Shown: in pieces, positions 26,125-37,000 of the stretch
Layout: every line of letters begins with the position of its first letter
Position numbering within the stretch: position 1 is the first letter of the stretch
Program-made: the position numbers and the translations under genes
Notes under the pieces: model-generated
Database searches by the model: none
What the model saw: only the letters and a program-made list of their open reading frames with translations
Told to the model about the DNA's origin: nothing
From: an uncultured Oscillospiraceae bacterium
GTDB lineage: Bacteria > Bacillota > Clostridia > Oscillospirales > Oscillospiraceae
Direction of reading: 5' to 3'
Length of the DNA stretch: 64,000 nucleotides
Assembly (NCBI GenBank): GCA_944382965.1
Contig: CALWOA010000005.1
Span: forward strand, 1 to 64,000

Positions 26125-26786
26125 GTGTCATTTTGCTGGTGGAGGACAATTCCCATATCATGCACATCAATGCGCAAGTGCTTACCCTGCGGGGCTATGA
26201 GGTGCTGCAGGCTGCCAGTGCTGCCGAGATGCGCCGCCAGCTTCAGTGGCACCCGGTGGATCTCATTGTACTGGACATTATGCTGCCCGACGGCGACGGT
26301 CTGGAATTGTGCCGTGAAGTGAAAAGGCAGTACCACGTTCCCATTCTCTTTCTCACAGCCCTGGGGGCGAATCAGGATGTGGTGGAGGGGCTTCGCGCCG
26401 GAGGTGACGATTACCTGACCAAACCCTATGACCTGGAGGTGTTTGTTGCCCGGGTGGAGGCCCGCCTGCGGGAAAGAAGTGACAACCGCCGCTATGTTAC
26501 CTACGGATGCCTCCGGCTGGACACTGTATCACTGGCAGGGTTTGTGAACGGGCGGGATATTCAGCTGACTCAAAAGGAATTCACGGTGCTGTTGCTGCTG
26601 GCACGAAAGGCCGAGCGGCGGGTTCCCAGCAGAGAACTGACGCGGGAGGTGTGGGGCACAGAACCGGAGCAGGAGAACAGCGCCCTTTGGACGCTGATTT
26701 CCCGCCTGCGCAAAAAGTTGGGGAGTGGAGAGTCCCGGTTGGAAATCGTGTCCCTGCGTGGCGGCTATCTTCTTGAGCAATTATAA
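26121..26786 (+). CDS. OmpR/PhoB-family response regulator
   Basis: A 221-residue regulator. The receiver domain has E8/D9 in LLVEDN, the phosphoacceptor D52 in IVLDIMLPDG and K102 in LTKPYD. The C-terminal winged helix covers about 125-221 (QLTQKEFTVLLLLARKAERR; VSLRGGYLLEQL). It overlaps the kinase gene by ATGA and is followed by a strong terminator, so the two form their own transcript. The next transcription unit encodes the TPR protein and the giant surface protein, which are reasonable targets but no operator was identified. Confidence 0.93.
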   Translation: MSVILLVEDNSHIMHINAQVLTLRGYEVLQAASAAEMRRQLQWHPVDLIVLDIMLPDGDGLELCREVKRQYHVPILFLTALGANQDVVEGLRAGGDDYLTKPYDLEVFVARVEARLRERSDNRRYVTYGCLRLDTVSLAGFVNGRDIQLTQKEFTVLLLLARKAERRVPSRELTREVWGTEPEQENSALWTLISRLRKKLGSGESRLEIVSLRGGYLLEQL

Positions 26787-26796
26787 CAAAGTTATA

Positions 26797-26843
26797 AAAG
26801 GAGAACCTTGCATTTTTGTAAGGTTCTCCTTTATTTGCTTTTT
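26797..26843 (+). terminator. Terminator of the second two-component operon
   Basis: AAAGGAGAACCTT (26797-26809) pairs with AAGGTTCTCCTTT (26820-26832), followed by ATTTGCTTTTTG. Confidence 0.88.
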
Positions 26844-26871
26844 GTCTGGTAAGATAAAAACGGATTACTAT
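26842..26871 (+). promoter_or_regulatory. Candidate promoter of the TPR / giant protein operon
   Basis: TTGTCT (26842-26847), 18-bp spacer, TACTAT (26866-26871): a weak sigma-70 type match just after the terminator and 30 bp before the TPR gene. Its weakness would allow activation by a regulator. Confidence 0.4.
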
Positions 26872-26900
26872 GCGCTCGGGGAGCGGAAGGAGGCTGAAGG

Positions 26901-27953
26901 ATGAAGCAGGAGATACGTAGGATCAAGCCATGGGTCCGTTGGACCGCAGCACTTCTGGCGTTGGCTCTGATATTCATCATCGGAGCCCAAAGCTGGACTG
27001 CAGTGACGATTTCGGTGCAGGAGAACAACGCAGCCCAGAACTATCTGGCTGAGCAGACGGATTATGTTAATGCCTCCCAGGTACAGCGGCTACGTACTAA
27101 ACTGCAGACACTGACGCAGCCTGTCATCCTGGAGGATTATTACCGGCTGGCCGAAACCCACATTGCCGCCGAGGAATATGAGGAGGCGCTGGCGTGTATC
27201 GGGCAGTGTCTGGAGCTGTATCGGTCGGAATACGGAGAAAGTCTTCAGGCGGATCTGCTGCTGAAAAAGGGGTGTCTGCTCACCATTTTGGGGCGGGCAG
27301 ATGAGGCAGAAACGGCCATGGAGCAGGTGGTGAAGCTGGTCCCCGACCTGGCGGATGCCTACCTGGTGCTGGCCCAGCTCCATGCAGCCGGTGGAGAGAT
27401 CCAGGCCCTGGCTGCCGATCTGGAAAGCTATCTGGATCTGCAGACTGATGCGGCGGATATGCGGCTTTTGCTGGCACAGATCTATCTGGCCCAGGGCCAG
27501 ACCGATGCAGCGCTGGAGCATGCTGTCTTGCTGTATGACAACGGCGGCGCTCCGGATACAGATGTGGCGGGACTGTTTACCGGACTGGGGCTGAGCAGGC
27601 TGCAGATGGAGGACGTAGCCGGTGCCTTTGAACTTTTCACAACCGCCCTTTCACTGGACGATACAGTTGATTCCCTTTGCTACTATGCAGGGCTGTGCTG
27701 CCTGCTGCTGGAGCGCTACGACGAAGCGGTAGACTATTACAGCCGGTCCATCCAGCAGCAAAGTTCCGTGCAGATGAGCTGTTATGGACGAGGCGCGGCA
27801 GAACTGATGCGAAATGAGCCGAACATGGAGCAGGCGGCAGAGGATCTTATCTTCGCTGCCGAATATGACGGAGCGGATGCCGACCCAACCATCAACACTC
27901 AGGCCCAAAATTTACTGAACACCCTTACACAATCAAATGAAACCACAGAATAG
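26901..27953 (+). CDS. Membrane-anchored TPR-repeat protein
   Basis: A 350-residue protein with a short basic N-terminus, one membrane helix (WTAALLALALIFIIGAQSW, about 14-32) and an extracytoplasmic part built from tetratricopeptide-like helical pairs. Clear repeats include YYRLAETHIAAEEYEEALAC, AYLVLAQLHAAGGEIQ, RLLLAQIYLAQGQTDAALEH and YYAGLCCLLLERYDEAVDYY. TPR arrays bind protein partners. The basic N-terminus without a clear cleavage site predicts an uncleaved anchor with the TPR part outside. It lies 47 bp before the giant gene and probably shares its transcript, so it may help fold, anchor or assemble that protein. A GGAAGGAGG site precedes the ATG. Confidence 0.85.
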   Translation: MKQEIRRIKPWVRWTAALLALALIFIIGAQSWTAVTISVQENNAAQNYLAEQTDYVNASQVQRLRTKLQTLTQPVILEDYYRLAETHIAAEEYEEALACIGQCLELYRSEYGESLQADLLLKKGCLLTILGRADEAETAMEQVVKLVPDLADAYLVLAQLHAAGGEIQALAADLESYLDLQTDAADMRLLLAQIYLAQGQTDAALEHAVLLYDNGGAPDTDVAGLFTGLGLSRLQMEDVAGAFELFTTALSLDDTVDSLCYYAGLCCLLLERYDEAVDYYSRSIQQQSSVQMSCYGRGAAELMRNEPNMEQAAEDLIFAAEYDGADADPTINTQAQNLLNTLTQSNETTE

Positions 27954-28000
27954 ATCACAAGGCAGCGCCGGAGGCGTTGCGGCTCGAAGGAGGCGTTTGC

Positions 28001-31000
28001 ATGATAGAAGCTAAAGAAAAGAGGTGGGCACGGCGCATTCTCACGCTGCTGGCTGTGCCGCTGGCAGCACTGTTCCTGACTGTCACTGTTTATGCCGAAA
28101 GTGCGGATCTCCAACCGGACGGCGGCCTTGCTGCGCCTGCCGTTTCCGCACAGGCAGAGACTGCTGGCAACGAGGGCAGGAACACAGGAGCCAGTGGCGA
28201 GTCTGCTGACCAGAAACCCGCTGAGCCGGAACCCAGTGAACCAGAACCCAGTGAACAAGAACCCAGTGAACCGGAACCCAGTGAACCGGAACCCAGTGAA
28301 CCGGAACCCAGCGAACCGCAACCCAGTGAACCAGAACCCGCCGAGCCGGAACCCGCCGAGCCGGAACCCAGCGAGCCGGAACCCAGCGAACCGGAATCCG
28401 GCGGGGAACCGCAGGAAGATGGGGGCGGTGCAGCTTTGGCTCCGGACGAGCCGGAAGACACCACGCCGCCTGTCGACGGCAGCCTGCTGGAGGACAACGG
28501 CGGCTCCGAAGTAGAAGAAGACTTTATGGTGCCGGAAGGCAGTGCCACGTTGTCGGTTAACGGCAAAACCCTGGACTCTGAGGCGTTCAAGAACGACACA
28601 GCCAACAGCGCCATTGTCAACGCTTTGAACGGGGCGGTAGACTACCTCAAGACCAACCTGCCTTCCCTGGAAGGGGATAAGGTCAACATCGAAATCGTTG
28701 TCACCTCAGGTACCTACGAGGGGGATGTGAACATCTCTGCCGGCAGTCAGCTGTACAACGACCTGCTGGATGCTATTGGTTATCACCTGACCGGCGGCGA
28801 TCCCCCTGATCCCAGTGATCCGGCAGACAACGACAATTCCATCAGTTCGGTTATTTTCACAGAAGATGATCGGGTTTATCCCTACGCAACCATCTCCATC
28901 GTTACCGACCAGTACAAAAACGGCCAAGAATCGGACGGGAGTGCCAGTATGAAGGGCAACTTCCTGTCGGACGGGTTTGAGGTGCTGCTGGCTGGCCTGT
29001 ACTTCTCTTCCAAGGAGCAGATCCAGATCAAAAATGCCTTGGAGTTTACATACGAGGGCACCCAGCTGGATGACAATGTGGTCATCCATACGGAAAACGT
29101 GGGCGTGGTCAACGTAAGCAGCGGCAGCGGCGATGACCGCATCGAGCTGCAGGTGACCCAGGCACCCAGCGCCACGGTGGGCATAGGAAACTCCGACCCG
29201 CTGGCCATCTTCAATGCGGTGAAGGACATCTACAATGCCTCCCAGTCCTCCTCTACCGGCGATGTTATCCAGGACACTGCCAACAAGTTTGCTCTGGCTG
29301 TCAAGCAGCGGGTGGAAGAGCTGATTCGGGACATTGAAAACCGCACGATGACTATGGTGAACGTGAACACCGGCGACGGCACCGACGACCTGCTGGTACG
29401 CCTGGTCAACTCCACCAATGTCTACGCCGGAAGTGGCATTGATCCGCGTACCGGCAAATTCATGGCCCTTTACAATTTTGACATCGATATGGGCGGCACG
29501 AACCTGACTGTGGACCTGGGCGGCGGAGCTGACACCATGACTGTCACCGGTGGCCTTACCATGGTCAACGGCCGCAATCTTTACCAGGAGTTCTCCCAGC
29601 TCATCTCAAAATACGGGCTGGAAGAGGATCAGATGCAGTACCGCAGCAAGTATGTCATTTCCGGCGGCGATGGCGATGACGTCATCACTCTGGACACCAC
29701 CAGTGCCTTCCACGATGTGTTCGGCCTGGATGTGACCATCCACGAGGATGCGGACGGCGGCTATGACCGGCTGCATCTTACAGGCAGCCTTGCGGCAAAG
29801 TACATCTACAATGGCCAGGACATCCTAGGTGATGTCCCCTATGAAGAACGCATTTATAAGACGGATGACGGCCTGCATCTGTACGCCCAGAGCGTAGTGT
29901 GGCTGCTGCCCGACCTGTCTATCGACATCGTGGAAGAAATCCTGAACACGGTGGCCCTGCGGCAGGGGATAGACATCCATTTCGGTGATGGCCTGGATGC
30001 TGTGACCGACCGCCTGGAAAACAAGCGCACCGTCAATCTTGGCAATGTGTCCGCCGTCGATTTTATGGTCCAGGATTTCACCGATTATGTGGTGAGCCGG
30101 ATTCTGGATCCAACTGTGGATATCACAGTGAACCTGGTGGCTGCCGTACGGGGGATAGCCACATATCTGTCCAATCTGCTGGTGGAAGCCTCCGGCAAGA
30201 TCACCATTGAAAAGCTGCTGGCCGATGGCCTTACTGTCATCCTCCAGGCGCCGGAAGTGGAGATCCTAGGGCCGGTTACCGGTGAACACATCCTTATCCT
30301 GGCTGAAGCCGAGGACCCCGACGTTCTGGATGAGAGTGCACTGAGCGTCACCGTTGCGGAAGATGAACTTACCCAGACCGAGATGGAATACGGTATCGGC
30401 CTGTACGAGGCTGCTCCCACTGTCCATATTGTGGTGGCTGAGGGTGCATCGCTGAATGCTGCCGGAGTGGTGGATCTCATTGCTTCCATCCGCCAGACCT
30501 CTGGCATGGTGGACATGATGGCTGGCGTGGCCTCCAACTTCCCCAACTTTGTCATCGTCAAGCAGCCCATCGCGGAAATACTGCTTCACGGCAGCATCCA
30601 TGCAGGCCAGGGGCCAATCCATGCACTGGCATCCACACTGGTGGATTTTGACTGCGCAGAGCTGCTCAGCTATATCCCCTTGTCTTTTGCTTGGGGTCAG
30701 GCCAGAACCACCGTTCTGGTGGACGGCAGCGCCCGGCTGACCAGCGGAGGGGGTACCGCGCTGCGTACCGACAGCGAAGTATATATCAGCGCGGTGGATA
30801 AGGGCAGCTTCCCCAAAGCGCTGCTCTCCCTTTCCAGTGTGGTGGCCATCGTGGAAACCGAGACCATCGTAACTGACGATGCCAACATTACAGCCGGCGG
30901 CGATGTCCTTTTGGATGCCCGCAGCCGTATCGATACCGAAGCTGCCAGCGTTGCCGGCCCTACCGATGTCGCACGCATGAAACCCAAGAGCGGTGTGTTC

Positions 31001-34000
31001 GCGGCGGTGAGTATCGCCCTGGGACGTACCGGGGTGTATGTGGGCAACTACGGCGATTTGACGGGCAGCACCGCTGCGGTGGTCAGCACCGGCGGTACCG
31101 TCCGTGCTGAGGCTGACAGTTTAATCCGCAACCGTACCTACGCCATCTCCTCACCTATCAGCGTGTATGTGGACGAGTATGGCAACCCCACATTTACCCA
31201 GCAGCCCACCCAGAAACAGTCGCTGCGTTCCATGGTCAGCCTGACCGAGTCGGTGCTGGGCATGCGTACCGGTACTTCCGGCACTCCTGCATGGGCGCTG
31301 AGCAAGATCACCGGCAGCAACACCCTAGGCAGCCTGTTCAACAAAGGCGTGGCGGAGACAGATCCTGACCAGGATGTAGCCCGGACCCAGGCCATGGGCG
31401 CACTGGCCCTGGCTGTCATCGACAACGATATTCTGGCTCTTATCGACACCGCTGGTACGGTGAGTGCCGCAGACAGTGTGCAGCTGCACGCCTTTGGCGA
31501 GACCACCTCCCAAACTCGGGCAGATGGTTCTCTCTATAATAATTCCACCATCGCCGTCATCCCTGGATTCGGCAAGGTGCAGATCACTAAGGACCCCACC
31601 AATACCGCTGCAGGCATTGCTGTGAATGTCACAGTGTTTAACCACAACGCTGCAGCCCGCATTGCGCAGGGCGTCGTCACTGCAGGCACAAACCTGGCAG
31701 TGATGGTGGATAACCGGCGAGTGGATTCCTCTGCGATCGCCAAGTCCGGCCACATTCCGCCGACGGAGACTGCCATGCTGGGCGGTGCGATCACAGTGCA
31801 TGTGATTACCCTGAATTCCAAGGCAGAACTCACCCCTGACGGGGAGTATCGGCTGGGTGAAGGCGCCGATCTGAGCGTGGTTTCCCGTGTGGCCGACAGC
31901 CGCCTGGAAACGGTGGCGGATGCCAGCGGCAAGCGGGCCCGCCGATCCCTGGGTATGTTCCCTCTGGAAAATGAAAAATCCTACAGCCGCTCCAGCGTCG
32001 GCGTGGGAGCTGGCATTGCCGTTGCGGTGACCGGCATCGACGTGGTCGCCTCCATCCCCGATGGGGTGGTGCTACTGGCATTGGACGGCAGCGTGCCTAC
32101 CGATGCCGGACTGGGCAATGTGATTGTGGACTCCTATTATATGGGCAGCGAGCGGGTGTTCGCAGCGGCAGGCTCTGCAGGCGGCACCTCCTTGACTCCG
32201 GTGTCTGCAACCAGCATTTCCGGTGTGTATGTTTTGTCCGAACTGGGTGAAGCTGCCGGTCAGGGCGTGGATACCCTAGGCAATGTGACCATCACAGCCC
32301 AGAACCGTATGATCCGTTTCCTCACCGCAGATGCTGCCAGCGCCGGTACCAATGTGGGCATCGGTGCGGCCGTGGCAGTGGGCGTTGTCAATGACAGCGC
32401 AGAAAGCCTGCTGAAACGGCGGGCCAAAGCGGGCAAGGATATCTCCGTGGCTGCCCAGTCTGTAAGCCGTGTTACCCAGACCGTCAAGGCCTCTGTGAAG
32501 GGCGCCCCGGCGGCGGGCGGCAGCGGTGGCCAGGATGCCGGCAGTGCCGGTGCATCAGGCAGCGAGGGGTTGGTGGGAGGCACCATCACCCCCGGCGGAA
32601 GCACCTCTTCCGGTGACGGCTCACACATAAGCAAGGCGGATCAGACCGCCGACCAAAAACTGAACAATGGCAAGGCCCTGGCGGGCAGTGTCAATACCAA
32701 AAATGTCAACACCTCATCGGTGAGCAAGGCTGCAGCCGGCCGTAGTCCCTTTGAGACCATGGAGGGCAGCATCCAGGTGGCGGCGGCCATCGCCGTGAAC
32801 CTGCAGAACAACTTCTCCCGAGCCCTCATCTCCGATGTGGACGTATCCGCCGGCGAGGACATCACCGTGATCTCCCGCAACGACACCGATGCCAAGATTA
32901 CCTCCAACGCAGGTACGACCAATAGCTATGTAGGCATTGGTGCAGCGGTGGCGGTGAACATGGTGGACCACCAGAACATCGCCCAGGTGGGCAAGGGCAG
33001 ACTCACTGCCGGTGGTGACATCACCGTAATTGCTGAGATCTATGAAAAAGCCCAGTCAGACCTTCTGGACAAAGCGTATGACCTGCTGGTGGACTACATG
33101 CTCCAGACGGGTCATCTGGAAGAACTGCTTGGTGCAGTTGAGGACAACGCCCTCAAGACCAGCACCGAGTACGTCTTCCTGACACTGAAGGATAAACAGA
33201 ACCTGACCGATGAGGAAAAGCAGACTCTGGCCAATGCTATCGAAGAGATGATTGCCATCGCCCTCTGGCAGCAGGATCTGAAGGAAGAAGAATGGGTCAA
33301 GGTGGGCGAAGTGGTGGTAGACGGCGCAGGCCAGCGTACCCTCACCGAACTGCTGGAAGAACGCATTTTTGCCGCCTGGCAGGCGGACAATAATACCCAG
33401 CTGACCATGGAGCACGTCTATGGTTTGCAGCAGTATGTCATTGCGTCGGTGATCGAAAGCTACACCGGCGAAGAAAATCCCTATACGGAATACGGGGCGC
33501 AGTGGGGCTACCAGGCTCTGACTGCAGACCTGGTCAGTCAGCTGCAGACCATGATGGCCTACGCCGCAGAAGAGCGGGTGCTGGGCTACGAACTCATGGA
33601 GATTTTACTCCAGCTGGCCCAGGGCGGCAGCCCTGCGCTTACCGAGGAGCAGAAACAGGCCGTGGATAAACTGCTGGGTATTACCGGCGGCACCGAAGAT
33701 GAAAAGCAGACCCAGCGGGTCCAGGGTGCCAAGGACTACCAGAACATCCTGACCGAGCAGATCAAGGCTAGTCTCACCGGTGATGTCAACACCGCCGAGC
33801 AGAATGCAAAGCTCTATTCCGACACATTGCTGGCCTATATCGAAGACATCTTTGCCGTGATGGGCGAAGAGGATAACTGGATCCCTTACCTGGGCGACGG
33901 CAACCGCCTGCAGGTACCGGTTCTGGACAAGATCAGCGCCGAGATGACCCAGCTGGGCTTTGCGGTCAACGACCTGTATGAAGCCTTTGCCGCACTGCTC

Positions 34001-37000
34001 ACCACCAAGTTTGCCACCGGCAGCGAGCTGGACGGCGTAGGCCATACCATTTCCACCCAGGCGGTTTCCGGCGTGGGTGCAGCAGGTGTAGGCGTGGCCG
34101 GTTCCGCGGCCATCACCATCATCCATGCAGTGTCCAGTGCCACCATCGCCGGACGGGATGCCGTTGGCGACCAGCCGGACATGACTGCCGGCGGAGATAT
34201 CCGGGTGGAGGCCAATGAGGCACAGAAGGTTTATACCACGGCTTCCGCCAGTGCTGATAAGTCGCTGGGCATGGCTGCCAAGGCAGTCACGGCCCGTAAG
34301 CCCGGCAGCTCGGTGGGCGTGGGTGCTTCCTTCGCTACCAACCTGATTGATGCTGTGGTCACCGCTATGATCGGTACTGAGACCGTTTCTGGAGACAGCG
34401 TCACCACTCTGGGCAACCGGGTTATCCGGGCAGGGTCTCTGGCCATTCTGGCTACCTTCCGGGATGATGTGGATACCGTGTCCGTGGCGGGCAGCGACCC
34501 CATTGCCCGGCGGGACAAAGCCTTTGAGTATGTGCCTACCCTGGGTTCCACTACCAACAAGCAGCTGGCCCAGGTCGCTTCCGGCGGCACCAACACCAAG
34601 GGCATCTCCTTTGATGCCGGCGTAGCTGTGGCGGTGGTCAACAACATCGTCAAGGCGGCTCTGCTCTCCGGCGGCAGTCTGGAGACTGTCAATGTCCTGG
34701 ATACCATCGAGAGCGCCATCGTTACCGGACAGAACGCCCAGGGCGAGGACATTTTCGCTATGGCTAATGTGCTGGTGCAGGCCCTCTACGGCGGCGACAG
34801 CTACACCGGCGTGTCTGCATTCGCAGCGGGCAGCCGGGCAGCCGTGGGTGCAGCGGTAGGCGTTAGCCTGGTCAGCAGCGACATTACTGCTTCTCTGGAA
34901 GCAGACACCACTGCTGCCGGCAGTGTACGGGTGCACAGTGCTACCGATGTTGCCGACGAGAGCTATGCGATGGCAACCTCCATCGGTGCAGATCTGGACC
35001 GGCTGCTGGAGAAATTCCGGGAAGGACTGAATTACATCAGCCCCGGCGCAGCCGAGACCAGCACCATCCGCAATAAGATCGTGGCAGGTACCAACAAGAT
35101 GGGCGCTTCCAAACTGCAGGAAAAGGCCAACCAGGCCGGCGGCAGCCTTGGCAGCAAGCTGGATGCAGTGCCCTATTCTTCCAACCTGCTGAAAGCCTTT
35201 GGACTGGACCTGACCAAGGGTACTGCCCACACCAGCGGGCTGAATGCTTCCGTTTCCGGTTCCGGTGCGCAGGTGGCGGGCGTACAGCCCCAGACTTCCA
35301 GTCTGAATGTGGCGGCAGCCATTGCTCTGGCCTTTACCGAGCACCATACTCTAGCCCGGATTCTGGGTAATGTGACATCCCGGATGGGCGATGTGCAGAC
35401 CAAGGCCGAGAACGTGGTCAACTTCCGCAACCGGGCAACAGGCGCCACTGTAACCAGCGGCATGGGAGCCAACACCGTGGCAGCTGCCGTGGCTGTGACC
35501 CTCAATGAGAACACCGCCGAGGCCAATGTAGGCGACGGCGTGACCCTGGAGGCGGCAAAGGATGTTACGGTCACTGCTGACACCACCCAGAACCTCACCG
35601 GCAATTACCCCGGCTATATGAGCGCCCAGGCCGTGGCGGCTTCCATCGCCACTGGTATGCAGGGCAAGCTGGGGGTGGCCGGTGCCGTGGCGGTGCTCAC
35701 CGACAAGGCCGATACCCTAGCCCTGCTGGGCAACAACGTAACTATTAAGGCAGGCGGCGATGTGTTCGTCACCGCAAAAGACCTGAGCAAGCTGGCCATC
35801 CGCGCTCTGGGTGCCGACATCGGGGCACAGACGGTGGGCGTTGGCGCAGTCTTTGCCATGCTGCACTCCTTCAGTGACATCCAGGCGAAGATCGGTGACG
35901 GCCTCACCATCGAAGCAAACAGCCTCACCGTTACCGCCGACCGGCCGCTGGTGGACGAGAGCATGTACAAGTTCCCCTTCGACTGGAGTGACTTGCTCAC
36001 GATTTCCAACCAGGATGCCACCGTGGGCGAGACCGACAAGGGCCTCATGCACATCACCCTGCCTGACGATCTGGCGCATATCCGCCAGATCAAGGTGGAG
36101 TGTACCATCGGCACAGACGACCTTCTGGATCTGCTGGATATGATCAACTATCTGGCAACTGTAAACTATTATGTAGAGGCTGTTTCCGGCAGTCTGCACC
36201 ATGGAGCACCCGGGGCTGCCAATGTGGCAGGTACCGTAGCTCAGCTGATGGCTGAAAACAGCGTGCTGGCCTCCATCGGCGACGGTGCAGCACTTACCCT
36301 GGGCAAGAATGACCAGGGTGAGAGCCTGACCGTACGGGCGGATTCTTCCGCCGAGGCCCGGGTTATCGCCGGCTCCGCCAGCTTGGGTACCGCCAAGGCG
36401 GGCGCGGGAGCTGTGGTGTCTTTGGCACAGCTGAATGATAAATCTGAAGCCAGGATTGGCAATGGTCAGGCAGATCGAGCTATCCATGCAGCGGGAGACG
36501 TGACCGTGGCAGCCACTGCCAGAAATCTGGTGTGGGATGTGGCCACTGCCGATGCGGTCACCGGTTCTGCCCTCCTGACACTGGGCGGCGGATTTAACCT
36601 GGTAGAGAGCAGCGCTGCGGCGCTGGCCTCGGTGGGAGATGGCGTTGCCATCCATACCGATGGAGCCTTTGCTGTGAACGCAGACAATGACTTCCAGTTG
36701 GCACTTATCGCAGCCAATATGGGTCTTGCTGCTGGCAGCACCAATGTGGCAGTAGGCGGCACTGTGGCCTGGACCGATATCCATAACGTAACAGGTGCCC
36801 GGGTGGGCGATAGCACCGTGGTCAAGGCGTCTTCCGTGGCCCTCACCGCCGACAGTGCGGACCGGGTGATGGAAATCCTGGCCTCTGCCTCCGGTGCACC
36901 TTCTGGCAACGCAAATGCGGCGGCCACACTGGCGTGTTTTGCCACCAGTTCCGAAACCATGGCTCTGGCTGGCAGTGGCACAGTGCTGGAGGCGATGGCA

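Noticed and set aside
28220..28399. Possible CRISPR array
   Set aside because: The units are 15-bp contiguous repeats without spacers, and they code in frame for EPEPS.
33605..35347. A 580-codon minus-strand frame in the giant gene, and similar ones at 35717-37609, 37679-38974 and 39110-40816
   Set aside because: Same cause as above: complementary frames of repetitive, GC-biased sense codons.
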